Shown: in pieces, positions 1 to 9,480 of the stretch
How the letters are laid out: each line of letters starts with the position of its first letter
How positions within the stretch are numbered: the stretch's first letter is position 1
Source: Eleusine coracana subsp. coracana
Lineage: Eukaryota > Streptophyta > Magnoliopsida > Poales > Poaceae
Direction of reading: 5' to 3'
Assembly: GCA_032690845.1 (NCBI GenBank)
Contig: CM064424.1
Coordinates: 37,089,511 to 37,153,510, forward strand
Length of the DNA stretch: 64,000 nucleotides
Program-made: the position numbers and the translations under genes
The notes under the pieces: generated by a model
The model's input: only the letters and a program-made list of their open reading frames with translations
What the model was told of the DNA's origin: nothing
Database searches by the model: none

Positions 1-622
1 TCAAAGACGGTAGATAGAGCTAGATTTAACCTATTTATAGATAAAATCAATAAAGTGACTCAAATAATAGATCTAAATAGCACCTATTGAGCCTACTGAG
101 ATCACAATAGACCGGCTTCAACCAAGACAGTATTGCAATCAGAGTCGATAGAATAAGCACTAAACAGATCTAATTACCAGATAACTAGCAATTCTAACAA
201 TAACAATTAGAATATCAAATCAATGAGAAAGTACTAGCTAATATTGATAGAATTACCGAGGGTGACTAATCCAAGTCTCTCGCCGAGATCGGAGCCGATG
301 CAGCCCGCACGAGACGAGGGTTTCGTTGAGTAGGAAAGGTTGGCGATGCGCCGAATTGTATTGAACGAAAAATGTTATTTTTTACGTATAGATCCTATTA
401 CATATTTATAACCTCATGCAAGAGGTTTCAACCCGACTTGGTTAGGACTCCTAAACAAACCGACTATTTTTAGAAAAAAATCTAAACTGAAAACACAAAG
501 AAAATAAAAATAACCCTGTCAGGCCCACTTAAACTTCCTCAGCCATTGAATATCATTGACTTTCGACCGATTCAATTTTCTATTTCTGATTTGATGGGAC
601 CGGTCAAAATCTGGTGCCAACA
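1..622 (-). mobile_element. LTR fragment (element H), cut by window edge
   Basis: Read on the minus strand this starts with TGTTGGCACCAG at 622 and shows two A/T-rich TATA-like stretches (around 391-406 and 31-40), as expected for the U3/R part of a plant LTR. The left end is outside the window, so it cannot be told whether this is a solo LTR or part of a full element. It differs in sequence from the LTRs of elements A, B, C and D. No coding region is present. Assignment as an LTR is inference from the terminal TG and the TATA placement. Confidence 0.4.
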
Positions 623-793
623 GTGACATGTGTGGCTCTCCTTCTCTTGGTTTTACTCATAGTGGGGACTTTTGGTGAGTATTTTGTGAAAAAGAAAAGC
701 TGGCCACACCTCTACCACTCATGCCCATGATTTATCAAGTAAAAGAGCCAAGAATCCAAGGAAGAGTAGTGCCGGGCGGTAGAAATGACTCAG

Positions 794-1260
794 CCGGGTG
801 GTCATTTTTCATGAAAAATGACCCCGAGGGTGCTAAAACTAGACTCAGTTATTTCAGGTTAGGTGTCTTAAGATTAGCTAGCCGGGTGATCATATTTCGC
901 CAAATATGACCTCCCGGGTGCTAAAATTCGATAGAATCTGGCCTCTCAAAATTTTCGCAGTCGGGTGGTCATTTTCATGGAATATGACCTCCCGGTTTGC
1001 TGAAACCCAACCAGCCGGGTTGGTTGATCAGATCATCACCCGGAGGGTCGTTTTTGATGAAATTTGACTCCCGGGTGCTAAAATTTGACTGGTCGGATAG
1101 GATTCTGGGCACTTGAATATTACCCAGTCGGGTGGTCGTTTTTCATGAGATATGACCTGCTGGATGCTAAATACTGACTGGCTGGGTTGGAGCCTCAGAT
1201 TATCACCCGGGTGGTCATTTTTAATGAAATTTAACCTCCCGGCCAGTAAATTTGGCCGAG
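794..1260. repeat. tandem array of about six diverged 77-90 bp units, each with a palindromic core
   Basis: Units starting near 795, 882, 962, 1039, 1129 and 1208 share a CCGGGTGGTCATTTTT-like core, then a CATGA(A)ATATGACC-like arm, then CCCGGGTGCTAAAA. In the first unit the core is a perfect 24-bp palindrome (800-823); later units are imperfect. Spacings are 87, 80, 77, 90 and 79 bp. Similar CCGGCTGG/TTTTCAGG motifs occur in the U3 regions of elements B and D, so this may be decayed LTR U3 or an internal repeat of element B. No coding potential is evident. Confidence 0.7.
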
Positions 1261-1409
1261 CCATCACCAAATTTCTTTTTTAGCCTAATTTAGTTGTTAA
1301 GGAACATAAAAATTAATTTGATGGAGTATGAAATGGAAGGGGGATAAATATTTGTTTACCTCCCGACGAGGGTCCGGATTTTACATCTCGAACAAGATGT
1401 TCTCCACGT

Positions 1410-1669
1410 TCAATTTCTTATGGTGCCTTTCATGGATGGAGAATCTTCCATGATTGGTGCAACTTCTTTCTTCTGCCATACTTGTTTAATCTTCTTTGGC
1501 TTGGCGGGGACATTTTTCTTCATTTCCTGTGGCTCGTTCTTCTTCTTGGGCAGCGGTGGTGTCCCTTTCACTTTTACCACAGGTGCACCTGTTTTTGGCA
1601 GGGTTGGGTTCACCTCGATTTTCTGCATCATGTTAGGATTCCTTCCATAAAAGATGCGTACCTAATTGT
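1410..1669 (-). pseudogene. element B gag-pol segment just after the protease (Lys/Pro-rich linker)
   Basis: This is the continuation of the element B polyprotein, separated from the protease at 12031-12400 by the insertion of element A. Joining the sense of the two flanks by eye gives one reading frame interrupted by a TAG near the junction. The 73-residue remnant beginning MMQKIEVNPTLP is rich in Lys and Pro and has no recognised domain. It looks like the linker between protease and RT in Athila-like polyproteins. No RT, RNase H or integrase of B is found to its left, so B is 3' truncated or deleted here. Confidence 0.55.
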
Positions 1670-2259
1670 TGTTGGTCATAATTACGCACCCACTTATATA
1701 CTGCAAGAGGACGGTGTATAGTTGTAGCTCTTTTTTCCCTAAGAGTATTCCAAGATTATCGAATCCACAAGGAAGGAGCGGAACAATTACTATTAAAGGG
1801 TTACTAACAAATTTCAATGGGTTGGTTGGTGTGAATGATGACGGTGAGAGAGTGGAGGGTGACTGTTATTGAAGAGGTAACATGATAATGAAGGATTCTC
1901 TCCTTAGGATTGGTTCACTAGCATGCAACCTTATTCTTATCAACTTGAGTAATGACTCTAATATTCTACAAGACATGGTGGTTTCGTTCACCCTGGCTGT
2001 CACTACAGAGGCTATTAGCTCCCAACTGGTTTCTTGCACTATGTAATGGGCAAAACTGTATTGGCCAATACACTAATGAAAAGGATAGATAGATATGCAA
2101 TTAAGTTCATCACATAGATTAAATTCATCGAGAGAGTATCAATAAGTATGAGAGTTATATGACCAGATCCCCGCACCGGAGAAGAGAATATGAGACTACT
2201 CACTCATCTTTCTGCTAGACATAGCAGAGGGATGAGAAATAGCGCTGGAATGCGCACGA

Positions 2260-2290
2260 GCCGATCGGCGCAAGCATCACGCCGATCGGC
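2260..2290. repeat. GATC palindrome pair 1 (A 3' LTR)
   Basis: GCCGATCGGC at 2260-2269 and again at 2281-2290, 21 bp start to start. The second is part of the perfect 12-bp palindrome CGCCGATCGGCG. It lies downstream of the LTR TATA box in the sense direction, so it would be transcribed. Confidence 0.85.
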
Positions 2291-2413
2291 GTGACCTCCC
2301 TTCTGGTGGGTCTCGTCGGTGTTGACCAACCTTTGCCGCCAATATCCCAGAACCCTAGTTCTAATAACTGATTCTTGCGATTGCCGTCCCACCTGGATCT
2401 TGATAATTATCTT

Positions 2414-2423
2414 CCTTTTATAC
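2414..2423 (-). promoter_or_regulatory. TATA box of element A 3' LTR
   Basis: Minus strand reads GTATAAAAGG, conserved in the other LTR at 11699-11708. Its position inside the LTR is where the U3/R boundary is expected. Confidence 0.6.
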
Positions 2424-2523
2424 TCGATGGCATTAGGTCAACTTCCACCGACTCTAACACATATTGGGTTGGGCCTTCGTCTTTCTCGGGTTGGGTCCTG
2501 TTTTCGTCATCTTTTCCTTCCAC

Positions 2524-2553
2524 GCCATTCGGCACAGGCCTGCGCCGATCAGC
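2524..2553. repeat. GATC palindrome pair 2 (A 3' LTR)
   Basis: GCCATTCGGC (2524-2533) and GCCGATCAGC (2544-2553), 20 bp start to start. Located about 100 bp upstream of the TATA box in the sense direction, within U3. Confidence 0.65.
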
Positions 2554-2760
2554 GCGGCTCCGCATCTGGCCCATCTTCGTTACTCTTTAATTCTTTATCC
2601 ATAATTGCCCTATTTTACACATGTTTCCTACGATTACATCCAAAACAGAACAACTACAAATATATGCAAATACGGGGTTAATTGTTAGTCTAAACCACCA
2701 AATTAAGACGCAAAACATCCCTTTTTGGTAGATAAAATAGGCATCGAGAAACCACCAATA

Positions 2761-2775
2761 GTTCCCCCACACTCA
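2761..2775 (-). promoter_or_regulatory. polypurine tract of element A
   Basis: Directly next to the 3' LTR the minus strand reads TTTGAGTGTGGGGGAAC, the purine-rich primer for plus-strand DNA synthesis of LTR retroelements. The position abutting the LTR is diagnostic. Confidence 0.7.
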
Positions 2776-3361
2776 AATCATTGCTAGTCCTCGAGCAATA
2801 CAAAATCAAATATGTAACAAGAATCTTCACACCATCTCTCATGCAATCAATCTCAATCATCATTTTTACTCGTTATCCCACCATAAAGATTTTCTCTCAT
2901 CTGCTTTTAACCAATCGGGATATCATACTTGAACTTAATCAAATCACCACAAAACCTTTTCAAAAACAATTTTAGTTCTCCTCAACTCATCTTTAGCATC
3001 AAACATCACGCATTTGGTCCTCTCTAGATCTCTCAAGTGTATTTCCTTCCCTCTCCTATCTAATCAAGGATTGTATGTGGATCTTGGAGGGCTATATAAC
3101 TAAATTAAACCACAAGGTTAACCATGTCAACAATGTGCTCAATCATGCCCACTAAGAAAGAATTTTCTTAAAAAAGAACTTTAATGGAGAAGAGGAATAT
3201 AGAAGATCTAAAAAAAAGAAAGAAAAATGTTTCAATCAGAACGATGGCAAAGAATTAGATATAATCAGAAAGCTGCTTTCTTCGATGACCTTACTGCCCC
3301 TCAGGGAATATATTTTCTCTTTATCTCCATGTTTATATTTTTCTTTCTTTTTTGCAGCAGC

Positions 3362-3391
3362 GCCAATCGGCGTAACACTGCGCCGGTCGGC
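3362..3391. repeat. GATC palindrome pair 3 (A spacer)
   Basis: GCCAATCGGC at 3362-3371 and GCCGGTCGGC at 3382-3391, 20 bp apart, in the non-coding spacer of element A. Confidence 0.7.
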
Positions 3392-4051
3392 GCGGTCTAT
3401 ATATTTTTTTTTCTTTTCTTTCACTCTTCTTCTATTCCCAATATAATCAGCAATTTCAGTCTTGTACCAGCAGCAGAAATTTTTTGAATTCCCTTTTATT
3501 GAGAATACAAGGAGGAGGGAGAAACAAAGATGTATGGTTTCCATGATGGCAAGGAATTTAAATGGATAAAAAGGCTAGAAATACAGAGATAAACAAATAG
3601 ATCATCCTTTCCTAACTTGGTCAAAATCATGAGCAAAAAGTTGACAAAGTTACCTACAATCCAATTAGTTCAAAAGTGTAGCTGGTTCTCATTCACTCGG
3701 CTATGTAGGCATATTTAGACCTTGCTTTTGCTTTAGCTTATGATGAGTCAAAAGAAATTTTCACAAATATAAAGCTCAAAAGTTAAGTGGTAACCAACTA
3801 ATTCAAGTAATCAACCAATCGATCATCAAAAAGACAAGATAAATAGTATGGGGCACTTTCAATTTGACAATCGACACTAACTTTATTAAAGACAATGCAA
3901 TAATTTAAACTACATAAAAGACCTTGAAGCAACTCTCAACATGACTCATGACTCTCATAAGCACACACACACAAACTTAAATAAACACTCATAAGAAAAA
4001 GAAACGAGAAACTAGACTCAAAAATACTTAAAAACTATGACTATTGGCAAA

Positions 4052-4069
4052 GCGCTTCCCCCACACTCA
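4052..4069 (-). promoter_or_regulatory. second polypurine-tract-like motif in element A
   Basis: The minus strand reads TTTGAGTGTGGGGGAAGC, nearly identical to the tract next to the 3' LTR but 1.3 kb further inside, just after the end of the extra ORF. It may be an internal plus-strand primer or the remnant of a duplicated 3' end. Confidence 0.5.
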
Positions 4070-4364
4070 AAATTTGCAATGTCCTCATTGCAAGAGAAGA
4101 AACTCAACACACTAATCATGCAGACCATGCATGTTCAAGACTCAGAATATTCATCTTATATTCCTTATGAGAAAAGTGTAGTCCGCTTTGTTCATCTCGA
4201 TTGTATCCAGGATTCTATTATCCACATCCCTTTAATGCCTGTAAGCACGATCGCTGTCTAGATACAGGTGCTCAATGTTTCTTCGGCAGACAGGACAGCA
4301 AGCAGGCGGTTGCAGGTTATGATTTTCAACGCTGTAAGGGGAGGCACTGTTCAAACTCCTCTGA

Positions 4365-4395
4365 GCCGATCGGCGCAAAGGCTGAGACGATCGAT
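4365..4395. repeat. GATC palindrome pair 4 (A accessory ORF)
   Basis: GCCGATCGGC at 4365-4374 and the diverged GACGATCGAT at 4386-4395, 21 bp apart, inside the C-terminal part of the accessory ORF. Confidence 0.75.
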
Positions 4396-4776
4396 GCAGT
4401 GGTGTTCTTCCATCATTGCTACTTCCTCCACCTCCCACTGCATAACCATTAACTCTCGTTGAAGTTCCTGTTGCCCTGTCATTACTGCATTTTGCAAGTG
4501 TTCCCCAGTTTTCAAACATAGGACTACCAAAGCTTCCTCGCATATCAAAATCATCACTAAAATCTCTAGACACACTAGGATCACCACTCTCCAAAGTTTC
4601 CAAATAGTATGACGGATCAAAGTCGCTATCCCATTTAGAATACTTTTGAATTGGATTACCCGATAGTCTAGCAGATCTATGAACCTCTGGTGTAGTCTTA
4701 CAATTCTTTGCAGCAGGCTCTTCGTCTTCACTTGGCAGAGCCGTCAGATCAATAAATTTAGCCATCTTTAGGTCGC

Positions 4777-4807
4777 GCCGATCAGTTCTAGTGTCACGCC
4801 GATCGGC
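4777..4807. repeat. GATC palindrome pair 5 (A accessory ORF)
   Basis: GCCGATCAGT at 4777-4786 and GCCGATCGGC at 4798-4807, 21 bp apart. Translated on the minus strand it gives the Arg/Asp-rich stretch YADRRDTRTDRRD. Confidence 0.8.
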
Positions 4808-5626
4808 GTAGCTGGCAGCTTCCTTCATATACTAAGCTAACTGCTCTGGATTATGCTCATGGATTGCCTTATTCTGCTTTTCCTGCTCCTGCCTTTGTAA
4901 AATCTCATTGTTAATCTCCTTAGGCGTCCTCCCTCTAGGAACTGCATAATAGCCATCATCATATAATAAATCTCTAGGTATGAAAGTTGGATCTTCCGCC
5001 AATTGGAGTTCAACCTTGCGTTGAAGATCTTTAGCACAAAAGAAACACTTGCAACCCTCAATACAATTGTTCCTATGAATCTTATTTTCTTGAAAACTTT
5101 CCCAATCGGTAAGAACCCTGGGAAAGGATTCATCCCTTTTAGCTTGAAGATCCTTTTCCGCATCCTGCTTGTACATGGCTTCTTCGGCTTCCTCTCGCAG
5201 CTTGCGTTCATACTTGGCGGCAATGTCATGTTCACTATAAAGTCAGCACCTATGGATTATGAGAGAGCTCTCCTCATCTAGCTCTTCCTTCTCTTGCTCA
5301 GTCAATGATCTTTCAAAAAATAGGAAATCCTCATACGACAAGGGCTTAGCAAGATCAAGAAGACTTTCCATGGTATACCTTTGAGAAATAGCTTCACTTT
5401 TAATAGGCGCTATAGATTTTCCTTTGCACACCAGTTTTCTTCATCATATGCCGAAGTTCATTGTCCATCTTCACCTTGTCGGCGTTCCACGCATCAACTT
5501 CGCTTTTCTTCATGAATTTCTTCCACAGGTTTGACCAGATGAGAGGATCATCTGGTGTTGGCATCAGGACTTCATCGACTTCTTCCCAGGACCAATTTGC
5601 AGAGGGCTGCGGAAATCCGCCGTTGA

Positions 5627-5657
5627 GCCGATCGGCACAAGAATCACACCGATCGGC
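5627..5657. repeat. GATC palindrome pair 6 (A accessory ORF)
   Basis: GCCGATCGGC at 5627-5636 and ACCGATCGGC at 5648-5657, 21 bp apart, near the N-terminus of the accessory ORF, giving ADRCDSCADRLN in translation. Confidence 0.8.
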
Positions 5658-5693
5658 ACCGCCTTGGTTGGTGCCTGATGCGCCGCCTTCCAT

Positions 5694-6032
5694 CGCTTCT
5701 GCTCTTAGGTTTTTGTTCTGGTGACGATGTAAAGCGAGTTGATCCGTGGGTCTGCTGTCCTCTCATATTTATATCCCTTGATTTCCAACTGGACTAGGAC
5801 TCTATCTCTTATTCGTGGAATTTAATGAATCTTAAAAAGGCAAGGTCCAAGACCGCCTCAGAAACAAAAAAGACTCCGCCGCGTCGATCGGTGCAGGGCT
5901 GTGCCGTTCGGCGCAGCAACACGTCGGTCGACGTGGTACACTAAATTATCAAATCAGAAATAAAAAAATTATAGAAATCAAAATACATATAGAGCTTTTG
6001 TTTTATGTCATTAAGAACGACCACACGGGGCA
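5694..6032 (-). other. gap between integrase and accessory ORF of element A
   Basis: About 340 bp without a supported gene. It contains the only triple palindrome (5883-5932). A leader or splice region for the accessory ORF could lie here, but no splice sites were established. Confidence 0.4.
5883..5932. repeat. GATC palindrome triplet 7 (A, between integrase and accessory ORF)
   Basis: GTCGATCGGT (5883-5892), GCCGTTCGGC (5903-5912) and GTCGGTCGAC (5923-5932), equally spaced at 20 bp. Confidence 0.7.
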
Positions 6033-7469
6033 CTAAGCAGTGAAATACACATCAAAAGATTTTAATTCAAATGTGTCGGGTTCTAGATATGCCTTTAGAC
6101 ATTGTCCATTCACCGTGTACTTGTTTCTCTTACCATCCATTATGATTATAGCTCCGAAAAGTAACACCGTATTCACAAGATAAGGTCCCTCCCATTTGCT
6201 TCGTAGTTTGCCTTTACCAAATAATCTGAATCGTGAATTAAATAGGAGCACCCGATCTCCTTCCTTGAATTCCTTCTTCAAAAGCTTCTTATCGTACCGC
6301 TTCTTTGTCTTCTCTTTGTATATGGCCGCATTTTCATATGCACGCAATCGCATCTCTTCCAATTCGCTTATTTGTATCTTTCTTTTCATGCCAGTGGCAT
6401 CAAGATCCAAATTCATTTCCTTTATAGCCCAATAAGCCTTATGTTACAATTCCACTGGTAGGTGACATGATTTCCCATAGACAAATTGATATGGTGTCAT
6501 ACCAATTGATGTCTTGAATGCCATCCTATATGCCCATAACGCTCCATTAAGCTTCATGGCCCAATCTTTTCCTTCCTTTGTAACAATCTTCTGCAGAATT
6601 TCCTTTAATTGCTTATTTGATGTTTCTGCTTGTCCATTTGTCTGGGGATGGTAGGTTGTTCCAATTCTATGTTCAACTCCAGATTTAGTTAAAAACCTAG
6701 TAAATTCTCCTCCTGTAAAATGGGATCCTCCATCTATAATTATTATCCTTGGTACTCCATACCTAGGAAATATCTGCTCCTGAAGTATACTCCTTGATTC
6801 TCTTGTAGTATTGGCCTTGCAGGCCATTGCTTCGACCCACTTGGAGACATAATCAACGGTGACCAATATGTACTCAAAACCATGATAATTCACAAAGGGT
6901 CCCATAAAATCCATACCCCAAACATCAAAGATATCGACTTGAAGATTGTACTTAAGAGGCATTGCATTCCTACTGTTAACATTCCCTATTCGTTGGCATT
7001 GAGCAGATGTTGCAACATACCTTTTTGCATCTTTATGCATAGTAGGCCAATAGAATCCACTCTCCCATACCTTTGCCTGTGTTCTGAAGTAGCCATAATG
7101 TCCCCCATAATCTGAGGAATGACACTTTGCTAAAATGCTCGCTCTTTCTTCTCTGGGTACACATCTCCGTACTGCTCCATCCTTGCAATACCTATATAAG
7201 TATGGGTCAGCCCATATAAATTTTCTTATTTCACTATTAACTCTTTTCCATCTGTTCTTGTTCATCAGATCAGTTTGTCCCTTGAAACCTTTGATAATAT
7301 CCATCATCGAGTTCTCTCTACAATTAAATGCGGCAAACAACTGTTGTTGTTGCATTTCATCTCTTATTGGCTCAGTTGATGATGATTCAAGACGAGATAA
7401 ATGATCTGCTATAGAATTTTCTACCCCTTTCTTATCTCTTATCTCTAAATTGGATTCTTGCAGCATCAA
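6033..7469 (-). pseudogene. element A integrase (DDE, gypsy type)
   Basis: Integrase inserts the cDNA into host chromosomes. Frame 7469-6444 is open for 341 codons; after one stop (near 6441) the C-terminal part continues in the same frame to 6033. The zinc-binding N-terminal domain shows the two His (CHSSDYGGHYG) but the first Cys of the CXXC is replaced (VATSAQCQRIGN). The catalytic core has Asp in WGMDFMGPF, Asp in IIIDGGSHFTGG and Glu in NGQAETSNKQ. A C-terminal KWEGPYLV motif resembles the GPY/F module. No chromodomain follows, which fits the Athila/Tat branch. It is the best preserved part of element A, but the stop and the lost Cys argue against activity. Confidence 0.85.
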
Positions 7470-7475
7470 TACCCA

Positions 7476-7775
7476 TCACATTAACCAAGGCTTAGACTCC
7501 TTCTTTGAAACCAAGTATATTATAGCAGCATGATCTGTATATACAATCACCTTAGAATTTAGAATATAGGATCTGAACTTCTCAAAAGCAAATATAACAG
7601 CTAACATCTCTTTCTCAGTTGTTATATAATTGATCTGTGCCTCATTCAAAGTTTTGCTAGTATAATAAATAGCATGCACTTTACCTTCCTTCCGTTGTCC
7701 AAGAACAGCTCTAACTGCATAGTCACTTGCATCACACATAATTTCAAAAGGTAAACTCCAATCAGGTGGCTTCAT
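7476..7775 (-). pseudogene. element A RNase H domain
   Basis: RNase H degrades the RNA strand of the RNA/DNA hybrid during reverse transcription. The frame shows MCDASDYAVRAVLGQ (first catalytic Asp), then YTTEKEMLAVIFAFEKFR (catalytic Glu region) and VYTDHAAI (catalytic Asp), the usual gypsy order. One stop separates it from the integrase frame (around 7475) and another from the RT connection upstream (7806-7808). Same strand and order as the rest of pol. Confidence 0.82.
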
Positions 7776-7808
7776 AATGGGTGCAGAGTATAGAGCTTCC
7801 TTTAACCT

Positions 7809-8903
7809 TCAGAAGGCAAAGAGTCTTTCATCGTCCATGACAAATTCTGTATCTTGCTTCAACAATTCTGTCAGGGGCTTACCAATCTTCGAATAACTCT
7901 TAACAAATCTACGATAGAAGTTGGCATGTCCAAGAAAACTCCTCAAAGTTGTAAGATCAGTAGGGGGAGGTAATTTCTCAATTGTAGATACCTTTGCTTT
8001 ATCAACCTCTATCCCTCTATTAGATATGACATGAGAAAGTACTATCCCTTCTGTTATCATGAAGTGACACTTCTAATTAAGAACTAAGTCGCATTCAACA
8101 CACCTTTTCAAAACCTTCTCCAAATTCTCCAAACAACTATCAAAATTAGCACCATGCACAGAGAAGTCATCTATAAATACCTCTATAATCTCTTCTATGA
8201 ATTCAGCGAATATTGCATTCATGCATCTTTGAAAAATGGCGGGCGCGTTGCAAAGACCAAATGGCATCCTTCTATATGCATATGTCCCAAAAGAGCAAGT
8301 AAAAGCAGTTTTCTGCTGATCTTCTGGTCTTACCGGTATTTGAAAGAAACCAGTATATCCACCCAAATAACAAAAGTATGAATTCTTTGCTAACCTTTCA
8401 AGCATCGCGTTAATGAATGGAAGAGGATAGTGATCTTTCTTCGTCACCTTGTTCAAACTTCTGTAATCTATGCACATTCTCCATCAAGTTACAGTCCTTT
8501 GAGGGATCAACTCATTGTTATCATTAGGCACTACTATCAACCCTCCTTTCTTGGACACACAATGTACTGGACTAACCCATTCACTATCAGTAACAGGGTA
8601 GATCATACCAGCATTAAGCAGCTTCAAAATCTCCTTTTTAACCACTGGCTTCATTGATTCTTTCAACCTTCGCATCCCTTCAACCATTGGTTTAGCATTC
8701 TCCTCCAAGTTAATCTTGTGGGTGCAAAATGCGGGTCTGATTCCCTTGATGTCATCCAATGTGTAACCAATGGCTTTCTTATACCTTTTGAGCATAGCAA
8801 GTAGCTTCTCCGTTTCTTCTTTTGTTAGGGCGTTGTTCATAATAACTGGATATGTTCTATTCCTCCCTAGATATTCATAGCATAGCTCCTTCGGAAGTTC
8901 CTT
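7809..8903 (-). pseudogene. element A reverse transcriptase
   Basis: The RT copies element RNA into DNA. It is spread over frames 8840-8484, 8477-8073 and 8060-7809, separated by single stops. Visible motifs in order: SEWVSPVHCVSKKGG, then MCIDYRSLNKVTKKDHYPLP, FGLCNAPAIFQRCMN, the catalytic FIDDFSVHG (Y/FxDD box), then the thumb/connection LRSFLGHANFYRRFV. Spacing is that of plant Ty3/gypsy RT. Several stops look like C-to-T transitions in CAG or TGG codons, as expected of methylated, silenced elements. Non-functional as it stands. Confidence 0.86.
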
Positions 8904-9480
8904 CTATTCCACTTCTGGTGCTTCATCTAGATCCAGCTCCCCGAGAGGTTCAAAATCAGGATTTTCCTGGTTGAGCCGATCGGCGTAAGCATCACGCTGA
9001 TCGGTGTTGGCAGTATACTTGTTAGTTCTACATAGGATGTGGTCCGGTGGGTCTCCCAAATCCATCCCTGTCTTCTTGTCTTCCTCTGGGTAGAATTCCT
9101 GATAGTAAGAAGGGTGTTGATGACATACATCGTTAAATTGAAATTGCACTTCTTTCTCTCCTAGGTGTAGCGTAATTTGACCTTTCTCAGCATCCAGAAC
9201 AGCTTGTACTAATCTTAAGAACGGCCTTCCCAGAATGATATCTTCAACCCCAGTTTCTTTATTGTCTAGAATGAAGAAATCTACCAGTATTGTTTTCGAG
9301 CTGATCTCAATTTCAACATTCATGATCACTCCCAGTTTCTTGGTCTTCCCTCCATCCGCCATGATGAGCTCAAGTTCAGTCCCCATCAATCGTTGTTGAG
9401 TTCTATAAGGCATGCTCATGAATGCATCGTAAGTCATGAAGCTGACACGGAACCAAAGTCACACAAGGCTTTCGGAAATT
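8904..9480 (-). pseudogene. element A aspartic protease (retropepsin) and linker
   Basis: The protease cuts the Gag-Pol polyprotein. The active-site motif reads CDFGSVSAS near 9434-9470 (usual D-S/T/L-G, here DFG). A frameshift follows at once, and the frame 9437-8904 continues with the flap/C-lobe segment including EDIILGRPFL (ILGRPFL is the conserved second motif). The rest to 8904 is a linker of low similarity with a palindrome pair at 8975-9005. The shift and non-canonical active site indicate a dead enzyme. Confidence 0.75.
8975..9005. repeat. GATC palindrome pair 8 (A protease-RT linker)
   Basis: GCCGATCGGC at 8975-8984 and GCTGATCGGT at 8996-9005, 21 bp apart, in coding sequence (gives DQRDAYADRLN on the minus strand). 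Confidence 0.8.

Larger units (their letters stand above)
1670..2760 (-). repeat. element A 3' LTR
   Basis: Direct repeat of 10963-12030, TG...TA ended on the plus strand (the last base pair has drifted from the CA of the other copy). A minus-strand TATA box (GTATAAAAGG) lies at 2414-2423. It carries two pairs of the GCCGATCGGC-type palindrome (2260-2290 and 2524-2553). The 5' LTR has lost one member of each pair through small deletions. No conserved ORF is present. Confidence 0.85.
2776..4231 (-). other. element A 3' non-coding spacer
   Basis: About 1.45 kb between the extra ORF and the polypurine tract. It is AT-rich and contains no ORF with recognisable similarity. It holds one palindrome pair (3362-3391), a short CA repeat near 3964 and a second purine tract (4052-4069). 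Long 3' untranslated regions are usual in Athila-type elements. Confidence 0.6.
4232..5693 (-). pseudogene. element A accessory ORF after integrase, unknown function
   Basis: Four consecutive minus-strand frames (5693-5400, 5431-5243, 5176-4832, 4828-4232) together look like one ORF of roughly 480 codons broken by shifts and a stop. It lies where Athila elements carry an env-like ORF, but I see no signal peptide or convincing membrane segment. The N-terminal part contains a Trp-rich patch (SANWSWEEVDEV). The middle part has a cysteine cluster C-X3-C-X-C-X2-C (in NNCIEGCKCFFCAKD). The C-terminus has C-X2-C (ACCPVCRRNIEH), so zinc binding is possible. Three palindrome pairs interrupt the coding sequence at 4365, 4777 and 5627. 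The family is not recognised. Env-like by position only. Confidence 0.5.

Noticed and set aside
4232..5693. Calling the element A accessory ORF an envelope gene
   Set aside because: Only the position supports it; no signal peptide or membrane segment is visible.
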